The position numbers and the translations under genes were made by a program. DNA of 50,637 nt from Aureispira sp964404215 (lineage in GTDB: Bacteria; Bacteroidota; Bacteroidia; Chitinophagales; Saprospiraceae): NCBI GenBank assembly GCA_964404215.1, contig CAYOJF010000029.1, positions 1 to 50,637 of the forward strand, read 5' to 3'. Of this stretch, positions 18,301 through 26,512 are shown piece after piece. Every line of letters starts with the position of its first letter. The stretch's first letter is position 1. The notes below the pieces were generated by a model. That model was not told where the DNA came from, did not search any database, and saw only the letters and a program-made list of their open reading frames with translations.

Positions 18301-20875
18301 ATAGCATATTTCTAGCTTCGTCTCCTTTAGGGACACGGACACCAATATAACGCTCGTAAGGATGGTAAGGAATAGAGGTTTGTCCAATAGAAAAATCACC
18401 CCCTGGTTCAAATACTTTCATACGGAAAGTAGCATTGAGCATTCCTGGGCTTTGACTTCTAGCTTTGATATTAGTTTTGATTTCAGCTATTCCATTTTCA
18501 TTGAGTTTGCCATCAAAAATAGTTTTGTCTTCAGGAGAAAACTCTCTTGCAGGGTCATTGAATGAAAAACCATTGTGCTTAACAAAATTAACTTTCTTTG
18601 ATTTTAAGGTCAATTCTACTTTAGCTTTTAGATTTTTAGCAGTCGCTCCATGTAGCCACTGAGAGGATAGTTTACCGACCAAGTTGTTGTTTTTGACTGA
18701 TAATTCTGCTACTCCAAAGTCTAAATCCATCTTCAGACGATTGGGTTTTACAGCTTCTACTCGTAAGGTCTTGCTAAAAGTAGCTCCACCTACTTTGATA
18801 GTAGCTAGGTAGTTTCCTGTAGGAGCATTTGCTCCTGTCTGGCAGGTGAAATTATAAATGCCATTAATACTTTTGGTATTGGTCTTACGAATAACAATAC
18901 TTCCTCTTGGATCTTTGAGTGTAAAAATGACAGGATGGTCAGCTGGTAGCGATTTTTCTTTGTCTTCTAATACGAAATTGAGGAACAATTCATCTCCAGG
19001 ACGCCAAACACCACGTTCTCCATAAATAAAGCCTTTAAGTCCTTTGTGATAGGTATTACCTGCTACATCAAAACGACTCATCGAAAGAGCGTTCCCATCG
19101 TCTAAACGTAAGTAACCACGTTGGCTTCCAGATTTGGCAATCAAAAAGAAAGGAGTTTTAGGAAACTCAACTGTTGCCATACCTTGTTTGTCGGTTTTGG
19201 CCGTAACAATCAAATCTTGGTGATAGTCATAAAACTCTAGGGTAACGTTTTTAATAGGAGCAGTTGTTTGTAGATTGCTGACTACAAATAAATTGCCCGC
19301 ACTTCCTTGTTTGGCAATAATTCCTAAGTCAGATGCTAGGATATTACGTTTGATAGCCTGTCTAGGAGTATAATAATAGCGACTACAAGGATCTTTCAGA
19401 TCCCCATATTGGTAGTCTTCCTCGTAATAGTTCCAATAACTATAGCTGTAGCTAGGACTGTCCCAGTTTTTAGGTGTCTGTACAGGGTTGATTTCATCAT
19501 AAAATGCTTCTTGCTCATCTACCTTATCACAAGTGTAGAGTGAATAAGATTGACGAAATCCAATAGCGATTTCGTAGACGGCTCCAGGTTCTGGCGTAAT
19601 CAAGTCTGCCAAATCTAAAGAGTGTGTTGTCCAGTCTGTTAGTTCGAGCCCCTTTGTGTTATCAAAGGCAATTTTCTTTTCTAGTACGACGGTTCCAACA
19701 CGTTTTAGTTCACGACTACCGTCAATTTTATTGACTTGAAAAAACTGCTTGATATTGTCTTCCTTAATTTTGATGACTCGAACATCTACAGCATTGATAT
19801 TGACAGATTGAAAAACAATCGGCATTTTTTTAGATTTAGGAATAATGTTTCCTTTGCCCATCCACTTGACAGCAGGCTTAGTATCCGAAAATAGAATGGT
19901 CTCTGTAGTACTGGTTTGTAGTGGTTTCCCTCCTAAGTTTTTGATTAGGTGAGAGACTTTAAGTTCTTTTTTACCTACTAAGTTCCCATTAGTATAGAGC
20001 TTAACTTGATTGTTATGAATGCTGTATTTTAGATTTTTACCATCTAGTGTAATCAGTCCTTCTAGATCTTGTTCAGTGTCTAGCAAGTCCGAAAATTCTA
20101 TTACAATGTGTTGTTCAGGTCTATTGTAACGATAGGTTTTGGTAACACTGAATTCAGAAAAAGACGGAATAGTAAAGGTATAATCTCCAACGGTACGAGA
20201 TTGAATCTTTTCGCCATTCCATTTCCAAGTCAAATTGTAAGCATTCGACTTCTGTTCTACATTATTGATTGCAAAACGGTGTTTTTTACCTGTTTGATGT
20301 TGCCATTCGATAGGTAATTTTTCTTTACCATCATAGGCGGTCAATAACTCTTCTACTAAAGCAACGTCTTCTTCGTCATGAAGCTCTAGTTCTCCACCTA
20401 TTTCCATCATTTTTTTGTCTTGCTCATAGCTAATAGTACTAGCAACAGGACTGACATTGATAAATTGGTCTTTTGCTTTGAATTGGAATACAAAGTCTGC
20501 TAATTCAGCAGGGACAGTTGGTAAGAGTTTACTTAGGTTAAGTGTAGCGGTATAGATTTGTCCTGAACTTAGGTTTCCTTTAGGAATGAATTCTAATGTT
20601 CTTTTGTCCAACCAAACAGCTTCTCCTTCTACAGCTGGCTGAAAGGAGAATGGGTTGGGATAAATACTAGCGGCTACATTTTCTGTCAATTCCTGTTGGA
20701 ATTGAACTTTAATAGTCGATTTTTTAGATATTTCACCATGGGTGAATCCTGCCAAGAAATCATCGTAAGCTACATTGTAAGCAACTTCTTCGGGTTGGTA
20801 ATTGGTGGTGCAGGCTTGTAATCCTAGTAGTAAGATGACTAAACAATAACAACTCCATTTAGAAAAATACGTCAT
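15338..20875 (-). CDS. Bacterial alpha-2-macroglobulin family lipoprotein
   Basis: 1845 residues, the usual size of the family. The lipobox LQAC gives a lipidated Cys22. Macroglobulin domains follow, with an MG2-type region near 625-725 (GFIYGERGVWRPGDELFLNF), the VAIVDEGLLGLTNF region, and the A2M region near 1190 (YAGPFYLKEGESRTHKFDMP). The thioester motif YPYGCAEQ has Cys1395 and Gln1398 intact, then an alpha-helical thioester domain and a C-terminal receptor-like domain. Family knowledge: a protease attacks the bait region, the thioester is exposed and the protease is covalently trapped, guarding the envelope. In many proteobacteria the partner is penicillin-binding protein 1C; no pbpC lies in this window. 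A small lipoprotein gene starts the likely operon 45 bases upstream. Confidence 0.95.
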   Translation of the reverse strand: MTYFSKWSCYCLVILLLGLQACTTNYQPEEVAYNVAYDDFLAGFTHGEISKKSTIKVQFQQELTENVAASIYPNPFSFQPAVEGEAVWLDKRTLEFIPKGNLSSGQIYTATLNLSKLLPTVPAELADFVFQFKAKDQFINVSPVASTISYEQDKKMMEIGGELELHDEEDVALVEELLTAYDGKEKLPIEWQHQTGKKHRFAINNVEQKSNAYNLTWKWNGEKIQSRTVGDYTFTIPSFSEFSVTKTYRYNRPEQHIVIEFSDLLDTEQDLEGLITLDGKNLKYSIHNNQVKLYTNGNLVGKKELKVSHLIKNLGGKPLQTSTTETILFSDTKPAVKWMGKGNIIPKSKKMPIVFQSVNINAVDVRVIKIKEDNIKQFFQVNKIDGSRELKRVGTVVLEKKIAFDNTKGLELTDWTTHSLDLADLITPEPGAVYEIAIGFRQSYSLYTCDKVDEQEAFYDEINPVQTPKNWDSPSYSYSYWNYYEEDYQYGDLKDPCSRYYYTPRQAIKRNILASDLGIIAKQGSAGNLFVVSNLQTTAPIKNVTLEFYDYHQDLIVTAKTDKQGMATVEFPKTPFFLIAKSGSQRGYLRLDDGNALSMSRFDVAGNTYHKGLKGFIYGERGVWRPGDELFLNFVLEDKEKSLPADHPVIFTLKDPRGSIVIRKTNTKSINGIYNFTCQTGANAPTGNYLATIKVGGATFSKTLRVEAVKPNRLKMDLDFGVAELSVKNNNLVGKLSSQWLHGATAKNLKAKVELTLKSKKVNFVKHNGFSFNDPAREFSPEDKTIFDGKLNENGIAEIKTNIKARSQSPGMLNATFRMKVFEPGGDFSIGQTSIPYHPYERYIGVRVPKGDEARNMLLTDKKHTVEILAVDKNGNPLDAENLEVKLYKLNWKWWFDKNKEEVPNYRGKVNATEVQSAVVSAKNGKATWELEVKHPSWGRYFVRVSDGKKGHSTGQVFYIDWPGWAGRSTEQSGGATALRFTADKEKYEVGDEISLNIPTGFEGRALVSIENGTNVIEAHWVDAKKGNTKFKLKATKAMSPNAYATVTLLQPHAQTKNDLPIRMYGTIPLYVEDPSTHLEPEIVMADELRPKEPFSITVKERRGGPMAYTVAIVDEGLLGLTNFKTPNPWSTFYQREALGVKTWDIYNDVLGAFGGDIKSLLSIGGDGANNAKGKKKVDRFKPVVLYAGPFYLKEGESRTHKFDMPNYVGAVRAMVVTADEGAYGAAEKEVPVRQPLMVLGTLPRVLGVGEQFKLPVTVFAMKKDIKEVEVKIETSGLIDIDGSNKKTIQFNKIGDQLVNFELKTREQVGSGNVKITVTSGDESAVYKTDVNIRNANPRETNVAAKSLAAKGDWKATYKPTGMVGTNHGVLEISSIPPINLGKRLKYLIRYPYGCAEQTTSSVYPQLQLANLMPLSEKQKAAISKNVKAGIERLYLFQNASGAMGYWPGGKDHPWATNYTGQFLIEAKKAGYTVREGFLNNWIKYQSKMAKNWTAKGTPNDDLIQAHRLYLLALAGKPEMGAMNRMRLKQRKKNSVTAPWYLAAAYHLAGQESVAKRITTQAVLKAMDYTAEQKTTTFGSKFRDESLMLQTLSIMNMRDKADDLVKVISERLSSDRWCSTQEIAQALIAMSKFVGEAGVSAKVDCQYRLAGGSWQTISSKKPLWQLDLDGEQATSVEVKNNTGKLLFARLISDGIPANQDETESSEGLEMTIKYVTLDGKVINPKKINQGTDFRAEVSIKNTGLVNYHELALHHVFPAGWEIHNARLTGATTGGDKPEYQDIRDDRVYTFFDLAKGKTKTFNILLNASYLGKYYLPAVSVEAMYDKSINARKRGHWATVEKGLEK

Positions 20876-20920
20876 ATATGTGTGTGGTTTTAGATAAAAA
20901 AGAAAGAAAATTGATACGGT

Positions 20921-21304
20921 TTATATTGCTCTTTCTTTACGTAATAGTGGTTTCTGATTATTAGGAAATTCAATAGTATAGACTCGTTTGTCAATCATAC
21001 AAAAATCACAATGAATAGATAATAAGACTTTGTGATCGGATTGCCACTGATATTCATAAGTTAGTGTATTTCGATCATCTTCTGGCAGTAGTATACTATC
21101 TAAATAATATTCCATATTGTCTTTTTGATACCGGATTTGAATTTCAGGGGTACGGTGCATACTTCTATCTTTCTGATAAAGAACAATATGATGTAATTCA
21201 TTAGGAGATTTTAAAGTACCCCATTTTTTAGAATGGCTACAGCCGGTCAATAGAATCAAACAATAAGTTAAAATAGATAAAATAAATAGTACTTTAGTAG
21301 GCAT
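20921..21304 (-). CDS. Small hypothetical lipoprotein upstream of the alpha-2-macroglobulin gene
   Basis: 127 residues from the ATG at 21304 (MPTKVLFILSILTYCLILLTGC). The in-frame TTG at 21313 would add three residues. The LLTGC lipobox is strong. The mature part begins SHSKKWG and has alternating beta-type strands (HHIVLYQKD, EIQIRYQKD, TYEYQWQSDHKVLLSIHCDF) with a C-x-x-C pair (CDFC). It ends in a basic RKERAI tail. It lies 45 bases upstream of the macroglobulin gene on the same strand and may be co-transcribed with it. No family is recognised. Confidence 0.6.
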   Translation of the reverse strand: MPTKVLFILSILTYCLILLTGCSHSKKWGTLKSPNELHHIVLYQKDRSMHRTPEIQIRYQKDNMEYYLDSILLPEDDRNTLTYEYQWQSDHKVLLSIHCDFCMIDKRVYTIEFPNNQKPLLRKERAI

Positions 21305-21420
21305 TATATACAAATCTTTAATCTTTTTTTGTCGAAAGGCAGATACTTAATAAATTGGTCTATCTCCTTGTTATCAACAATATTACGACGAAAACAAAGG
21401 AAAGTAACAGGGCAGCCCGT

Positions 21421-21460
21421 CTAAATGAGTATTTGGTTCTCCAAATGAGTCTTTGGTTCT
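21421..21460. repeat. Two-copy 20-base tandem repeat
   Basis: The units CTAAATGAGTATTTGGTTCT (21421-21440) and CCAAATGAGTCTTTGGTTCT (21441-21460) differ at two bases. They lie in the intergenic region before the divergent barrel gene. This is either slippage or two binding sites; two copies cannot decide. Confidence 0.7.
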
Positions 21461-21523
21461 TTGGCTACAGAACAGAATCCTAAAAAAAACTTAAAAACAT
21501 CAAAATTACTTCTCAAAACTTAG

Positions 21524-21531
21524 TAGCTTTG
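21524..21531 (+). promoter_or_regulatory. -7 box for the outer-membrane barrel gene
   Basis: TAGCTTTG matches the TAnnTTTG consensus and lies 38 bases before the ATG at 21570, a normal leader length. No convincing -33 TTTG is seen. Confidence 0.4.
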
Positions 21532-21569
21532 GCGTCAGATTAATTATTTCATCAAATATTTCAAACGAT

Positions 21570-22319
21570 ATGAAAAATTTATTTTTTACAGTAGTAGCAT
21601 TGTTTGCTACCAGTAGCATTTTTGCACAGCAAGGATTAGAAATTACATTAGGATTTACTCCTGGATCATCATTGTATTTAAATGATGAAGATTTTGCAGC
21701 AGGAGAAGATTTGAATTTTCAAGCTACTTATGCTTTTAATACAGGACTAACAGTTGGATATAATTTTACAGATAAAATAGGTATAGCAACAGGAATTGGT
21801 TTTGCACAATTAAATCAAAATTACATTACAGATAGAGATGGTGTTTCGAAATCTGACCAAAATAGGTGGACGAGAAGTCAATCTTATTTGAGAATTCCTG
21901 TATTGTTGAGAGTAGGAGGAGATAATATGAATGGTTCTTCTGCATTTTTCCGTATTGGACCTCATTTCGATTTTCTAACAGCAGCAACTTCTTTGAATAA
22001 AGGATCTGAAAACAACCCAAGTGAGAACACGACGAATTTGAGAGACCAAAGTATTTTAGGGACTAAAATTAATTTGGTAGAAGATATGGTGATTGGTTTA
22101 TCTGCCGATGTGGGAGCGAGAATAAGAATTAATGATTACATGGGGATTTTGTTGATGTTGCACTTAGAAGGAAATCTACTTAACATGGAAGCAGAGGATG
22201 CACATTTATATTTTTCTCACACAGGAAGCATCTTGTTAGGTACATCAGAAAGAAGTGAAACCCGTGCCATAATGGGAGGAATTACTGTAGGGTTCCAATA
22301 TGTTTTGGATTTTAACTAA
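21570..22319 (+). CDS. Outer-membrane beta-barrel protein
   Basis: 249 residues. The signal peptide MKNLFFTVVALFATSSIFAQ is followed by alternating aromatic/glycine beta strands typical of the 8-strand PorT/OmpA-like barrel family (TGLTVGYNFTDKIGIATGIGF, YLRIPVLLRVGGD, FFRIGPHFDFL, GLSADVGARIRINDYMGI, GGITVGFQYVLDFN). The final strand ends in an aromatic-Asn, consistent with BAM-dependent insertion. The gene has its own -7 box and is followed by a hairpin terminator, so it is monocistronic. The specific role (porin, anchor or structural) cannot be told. Confidence 0.8.
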   Translation: MKNLFFTVVALFATSSIFAQQGLEITLGFTPGSSLYLNDEDFAAGEDLNFQATYAFNTGLTVGYNFTDKIGIATGIGFAQLNQNYITDRDGVSKSDQNRWTRSQSYLRIPVLLRVGGDNMNGSSAFFRIGPHFDFLTAATSLNKGSENNPSENTTNLRDQSILGTKINLVEDMVIGLSADVGARIRINDYMGILLMLHLEGNLLNMEAEDAHLYFSHTGSILLGTSERSETRAIMGGITVGFQYVLDFN

Positions 22320-22356
22320 GAATTGATAACTAGGATATCTAGTTAGCTGGATAAAT

Positions 22357-22397
22357 AAAGAGCAATAGGGATAAAAAACGTTCTTATTGCTCTTTTT
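22357..22397 (+). terminator. Rho-independent terminator
   Basis: AAAGAGCAATAGGGA at 22357-22371 pairs with TCTTATTGCTCTTT at 22382-22395 (mismatch near the loop), followed by further T residues. It lies 38 bases after the barrel gene. Confidence 0.75.
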
Positions 22398-22558
22398 AGT
22401 TTATCTTAGTCATGGAAGTTGTTTGAAGTTTTTATGCCTACAAAAAAGATAATTTGTAAGCTACGAAACAGAAACATTAAAGAACTTCATACTAAAAGTG
22501 CTCTAAAAGTCTTTATAATATAGAACAATCACTAAGAATATGCTCTAAATACTAAACT

Positions 22559-23932
22559 ATGAAAAATACACTATTGGTTTTGACTCTTTTTTTCTTTACT
22601 GCTCCTGTACTATTGGCTCAGCGTTATGCAGGAAACTCAGAGTCTATTTATGCAGGGTACTTGGGTTTATATGTAAACCCTGCGAATGTCGTTAACCAGC
22701 GAATGCAGTCGGATGTTAATTTTTTGAGTTATAATATTTCCTTATCTAATGACTATTTTAGGTTTTCGTTTGCTCGTTTAGCTACTGGAGGAGGGGACTT
22801 TTTTGATAGTTTTACTACTGGTAGTCAAGGGGGAACAGCTAATATAGTTTTTGATACAGAAGCAATATTGGCAGGAGGAATGTTTTCGATTAATGATAAA
22901 ATGGGAGTGGGGTTTCAGATTAAGACTAGAGGTATTTTGAGTGCCACAGGTTTTGATAAAGATTTGATAGAGATGGCAGCTTCTGGATTTACTAAGTCTG
23001 AATTTTATGGACGAAAATACTCAGGAGTAACCTCTACACTCTCAGCGATGTCTTTCAATGAGTATTCAGTTACCTTTGGTTCAGAAGTCATGAATGCAGG
23101 ACCTCACCGACTCAAAGTAGGAGGAGCATTGAAACTCTATCAGAGTCAAGGTAGTTTTCACTTGCAGTTTAAAGATTTGGAATATGAATTCTATAATGAA
23201 GACACACTCAAAAATGTATCTGGTCAAATCAACTATTCTAGTAACTTTAATGAAATACCACCAGATTTGACTAAAATGCTTCCTTGGAACCAATTTGCAG
23301 GTGGACGATTTGGTGTTGGAGGAGATATAGGAGTAGTCTATGAATATAGTCCAGCCAAACTAGAGAATGCTCCCTATAAATTTAAAGTAGGGGTATCTTT
23401 CCATGATATTGGCTTTATTAGTATAGATAGAGATCCAGGAACTTCTAATATTATAGACTTCAGTGCTCAAACAGTGGATTTGAACTTCTTTGATGGTATT
23501 ACATCGCTGAATGATATCAATGATAAAATTAATAGGGATTCGATTCAATTTTCAACTAGAGAAGGTTCTTTTGAATATTTGATGCAGGCTCCAACAAGAA
23601 TGAATCTTTTTGTAGATGCTCATATTTGGAAAGGCTTTTATGCTTCATTTTTCAGTGAGATTGCTTTACATGATTATCTCAATGCTCAAAAGACCGTTAG
23701 TATGAATTCTTTTGAAATTATACCTCGTTATGAAGTAAAGAAGTGGTTTAGTGTAGCAATGCCCATTTCTTATGTTCAGTACAATGGCGTCGCAGTAGGG
23801 TTAGCACTGCGTTTAGGACCTGTTTATTTTGGTACCTCTGATTTGTTCCGAACTTTTGCAATAGGCAGTGATTTTATGGGCTTTAGTGTTTATGGAGGCT
23901 TGAGAGTTCCATTGTACAAAAAAGAGGTATAG
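22559..23932 (+). CDS. DUF5723 family outer-membrane protein
   Basis: 457 residues. The signal peptide ends at LLAQ. The mature start RYAGNSESIYAGYLGLYVNPANVV is the hallmark of DUF5723 proteins, a Bacteroidota family of predicted FadL-like or PorV-like outer-membrane barrels. The rest is long amphipathic strands rich in Gly, Phe and Tyr (AGGMFSINDKMGVGFQIKTRG, KVGGALKLYQSQG, AGGRFGVGGDIGVVYEYSP). The protein ends in a short basic tail (YKKEV) instead of a classic aromatic terminus. Its function is not established. It forms a single-gene unit closed by the hairpin at 23989. Confidence 0.75.
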   Translation: MKNTLLVLTLFFFTAPVLLAQRYAGNSESIYAGYLGLYVNPANVVNQRMQSDVNFLSYNISLSNDYFRFSFARLATGGGDFFDSFTTGSQGGTANIVFDTEAILAGGMFSINDKMGVGFQIKTRGILSATGFDKDLIEMAASGFTKSEFYGRKYSGVTSTLSAMSFNEYSVTFGSEVMNAGPHRLKVGGALKLYQSQGSFHLQFKDLEYEFYNEDTLKNVSGQINYSSNFNEIPPDLTKMLPWNQFAGGRFGVGGDIGVVYEYSPAKLENAPYKFKVGVSFHDIGFISIDRDPGTSNIIDFSAQTVDLNFFDGITSLNDINDKINRDSIQFSTREGSFEYLMQAPTRMNLFVDAHIWKGFYASFFSEIALHDYLNAQKTVSMNSFEIIPRYEVKKWFSVAMPISYVQYNGVAVGLALRLGPVYFGTSDLFRTFAIGSDFMGFSVYGGLRVPLYKKEV

Positions 23933-23988
23933 ATAGGTTTTGGAAAATACGTTAGATATACTCTTAAGTATAGCCCTCAATAAAAATT

Positions 23989-24025
23989 AAAAAAAGCGTT
24001 TGACTCATTGTCAAACGCTTTTTTT
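23989..24025. terminator. Strong bidirectional terminator
   Basis: A perfect 16-base stem with AAAAAAAGCGTTTGAC (23989-24004), a 5-base loop TCATT and GTCAAACGCTTTTTTT (24010-24025). An A-run on one side and a T-run on the other let it serve the DUF5723 gene and convergent adk. Confidence 0.9.
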
Positions 24026-24047
24026 AGTCCAAGTAAACTATAGCTAC

Positions 24048-24626
24048 TTAAACGGCTACGGTATCTAATACTTTTGCGATTCTATCAAAAATAGCATCCA
24101 AGTCACCTACACCATCTACTTTTTGGGTCTTACCAAAATTAGCATAATAGTCAGCTACAGGAGCTGTTTCATTACCATAGACATCAATTCTGTTTTGGAT
24201 GATAGCAGGATTTTGATCATCTGCTCTACCAGAGGTTTTGCCACGCTCTAGAATTCGTTCTACAATAACTTTATCTGCAACGACTAGTTCTACTAATACA
24301 GAAACTGCAGTTCCCTCTTCTTTTAGAAATTCATCTAATAATTGAGCTTGATTGACATTACGAGGGAAGCCATCAAATATATATCCTACTGCATCTGGGG
24401 TCTTGTCCATTTCTGCTTTAAGTAGTCTAAATGTAATACTATCCGGAGCTAATTCGCCTTTGTCAATACAACTTTGGACTTCTGCCCAGATAGCAGTGCC
24501 ATTGTCTCTTTCTCTACGAAATAGATCTCCTGTTGAAATATGGATAAGATTATATTTGTCTACCAATTTAGCAGCTTGTGTACCTTTGCCACTACCAGGA
24601 GGGCCACACAGAATTAAGTTTAACAT
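24048..24626 (-). CDS. adk: Adenylate kinase
   Basis: 192 residues, the short-LID form. The P-loop GPPGSGKGTQAAKL is at residues 8-21, with HISTGDLFRRE, the DGFPRN segment and RILERGKTSGRADD with the LID arginines. It catalyses ATP + AMP to 2 ADP in the cytoplasm. The LID is the short type without the four-cysteine zinc site, which is usual for Bacteroidota. It is a monocistronic gene with a good promoter at 24697-24727 (minus strand) and a terminator just downstream. Confidence 0.97.
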   Translation of the reverse strand: MLNLILCGPPGSGKGTQAAKLVDKYNLIHISTGDLFRRERDNGTAIWAEVQSCIDKGELAPDSITFRLLKAEMDKTPDAVGYIFDGFPRNVNQAQLLDEFLKEEGTAVSVLVELVVADKVIVERILERGKTSGRADDQNPAIIQNRIDVYGNETAPVADYYANFGKTQKVDGVGDLDAIFDRIAKVLDTVAV

Positions 24627-24696
24627 TCGTTATTTTTTGATTGATTGTTAGATGTTTATGAAGGAGCTTTTTGGTTGAAATAGCTCAATCAAGCTG

Positions 24697-24727
24697 CGAA
24701 GATACAAAAAAACTACTTTAATGTCAA
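24697..24727 (-). promoter_or_regulatory. adk promoter
   Basis: On the minus strand TTGACA (TTG at 24725-24727) is followed by a 20-base spacer and TATCTTCG (24704-24697), one base from the TAnnTTTG consensus. Transcription should start about 65 bases before the adk ATG. Confidence 0.5.
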
Positions 24728-24801
24728 TAACCAATTGACGGATTTAGAGATGGAAATGTAATAATTTTGACACCGTTTGGAATGTATAACTTATAATTGG
24801 C

Positions 24802-24813
24802 TAGAGCATGTTT
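24802..24813 (-). repeat. Copy of intergenic AAACATGCTCTA motif
   Basis: The reverse complement is AAACATGCTCTA, identical to 43-54 of the + strand. Related forms occur near 1799, 11385 and 31928. All lie between genes. Confidence 0.4.
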
Positions 24814-24939
24814 GAGAATTGAGTTCCTCAAAATAATCGATTGGAGTGAAAATGAATTGATTTAAGGGTTGAATAAGCCTCTTTTTGAGTTTGATAGTAG
24901 CATTTGCAGCTTGAAGTTAATTTCTAGAGATGCTCTTAC

Positions 24940-25629
24940 CTAATTGCTCAATCGTATTACCTCTTTGGTAATAATAGGGGCAATTTCTACCGCATTATCC
25001 ATGACCATACTGTGCGTAGCTCCTTCAATCCAGTGTGTCACTTGCATAGATTTATGATTAAAGATGTGGTCTTTGGTACCGTGAATATGAATATAGTTTT
25101 GAGGACGATTACTATTTTGCCAATTGATAGCTGTATATCGTCCCCATTTAAGATGTTCTGGACTAATTGCCTGTACCATTTTTTCAAATAAGATTCCAGA
25201 ATCGTTTTGTGTAAAGCGAAACCATCGAGCTAGTTTAGGTAAAATATGTTGTGTGAAAGCAGTAGGAGTGAGACGATATATAGGGACTTGGACACAAAAT
25301 CTAAATAACCATGGACGTTCGCTTTCGTGTGTAATACTAGAGAGTATGATTAGCTTATCGGCAGCTATGGTTTTATTTAGGGCAGTAGCAATCATACCTC
25401 CTAACGAAAGACCAATCAAAATAACATACTCATCAGGAGCTTTGGGTGGAATTTTCTTAACTAAACGCTCTACATAACTATCCATACTTTCTGTCAGCGT
25501 GGTAGGTTCCAAATGTTCTAGATGTAAAATTTGCTCTTTGGATAGGGGCAATAATTGAATTAACTTATCAAATATTCTTTGGTCACAGCCCAATCCAGGG
25601 ATGAAATATAATTTAACTTTCTTGTTCAT
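24940..25629 (-). CDS. Alpha/beta hydrolase
   Basis: 229 residues, cytoplasmic. The N-terminal strand LYFIPGLGCDQRIFDKL carries the oxyanion-hole GLG. The nucleophile elbow GLSLGG supplies the catalytic serine, GTKDHIF the probable aspartate and GATHSMV the histidine, so the triad looks complete. The cap region is short and aromatic (RPWLFRFCVQVPIYRL). The substrate is unknown. Its start overlaps the end of the membrane protein gene by 17 bases, and it is the last gene of a four-gene overlapping operon. Confidence 0.85.
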   Translation of the reverse strand: MNKKVKLYFIPGLGCDQRIFDKLIQLLPLSKEQILHLEHLEPTTLTESMDSYVERLVKKIPPKAPDEYVILIGLSLGGMIATALNKTIAADKLIILSSITHESERPWLFRFCVQVPIYRLTPTAFTQHILPKLARWFRFTQNDSGILFEKMVQAISPEHLKWGRYTAINWQNSNRPQNYIHIHGTKDHIFNHKSMQVTHWIEGATHSMVMDNAVEIAPIITKEVIRLSN

Positions 25630-26512
25630 GAGGTATGTTTTTGTAGAGTAACCAAAGGATCAGAGGCAGTCCGCCATGAGCCAATCTAAAGATCGTTTGA
25701 TAAGTCCAGTCATGTAAAGAGACCCAAGGTATATCCCAGTAAAAATTAGCTAAAATGCGTGTTAGGGCCGTAATGAATCCCCATGCAATACAATAATAAA
25801 TTCCTATTGTTCGTGTTGGTTTGAAAAATAGGAATAATACTGCTAGGAAATCTAAGACACCCATTATTTGTAAGAATAGGAATACTTGTTTGTCATTAGA
25901 TAAAGGAAGCATATTATAACACCATTGTACCCAAGCTCCCGAAGTAGGGTAATAACCTACAGCATATAATCCATGTGAACAGAAGGTGAAACCAATAATC
26001 AGTATTAATAGGGTTCTAAATTTTGATGTGTTATATTGGTACTGTTGAGGAGTTGCAAAAGAGGGATAGAGTGCTAAGATTAAAAATGGCATACTAACTT
26101 GAGTCATCTGCTCCAATAGTTGGGCCATAGCATAGTAGTTATCTTTCCAGAGTAAGACCGAAAGTAATAGTAATAAAGTACCTGATAACCATAAGAGGAC
26201 TTTTACGGTTTTTGTACCCCGTTCGACAAAAAAGATGGCAAACGCAGAAGTTGCCCAAATACTACTAATGACTAAACTTAGTATATTGATGAATCCATCC
26301 AAATCAAAAGTCCGATTGGTGACATAGTTTTCCCAGCTATCCTGTGTGAGATAGGTGACAGTAGAGCTGAGTAAAGATTCGTCCCAAAAGAATGTTCGTA
26401 ATGGTAAATCAAAAAAAAAGCCTTGGTAAGCTCTACCAATCAATACACAAAAAGTAAAGCATTTTAGCAGAAATAAAGGTAGAGAAGAAGAAGGGATATA
26501 TTTATCAAACAT
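25613..26512 (-). CDS. Multi-span membrane protein of unknown function
   Basis: 299 residues with about eight hydrophobic segments (roughly 11-31, 71-92, 99-118, 128-148, 165-185, 206-228, 235-253, 270-290). Loops are rich in aromatic residues, with conserved-looking polar residues inside the membrane (FCSHGLYAVGYYP, WGFITALTRILANFYWDIPW, RLAHGGLPLILW). No family is recognised. It overlaps the DPH6-like gene by 8 bases at its start and the hydrolase gene by 17 bases at its end, so translation is coupled. Confidence 0.7.
   Translation of the reverse strand: MFDKYIPSSSLPLFLLKCFTFCVLIGRAYQGFFFDLPLRTFFWDESLLSSTVTYLTQDSWENYVTNRTFDLDGFINILSLVISSIWATSAFAIFFVERGTKTVKVLLWLSGTLLLLLSVLLWKDNYYAMAQLLEQMTQVSMPFLILALYPSFATPQQYQYNTSKFRTLLILIIGFTFCSHGLYAVGYYPTSGAWVQWCYNMLPLSNDKQVFLFLQIMGVLDFLAVLFLFFKPTRTIGIYYCIAWGFITALTRILANFYWDIPWVSLHDWTYQTIFRLAHGGLPLILWLLYKNIPHEQES

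Larger units (their letters stand above)
24627..24939. other. Intergenic region, 313 bases
   Basis: It contains the adk promoter at 24697-24727 and one copy of the 12-base intergenic motif TAGAGCATGTTT (24802-24813), which also occurs in reverse orientation at 43-54. No gene is seen in the remainder. Confidence 0.6.

Noticed and set aside
21421..21460. Start of a CRISPR array
   Set aside because: Only two adjacent imperfect units, no spacers and no cas genes.
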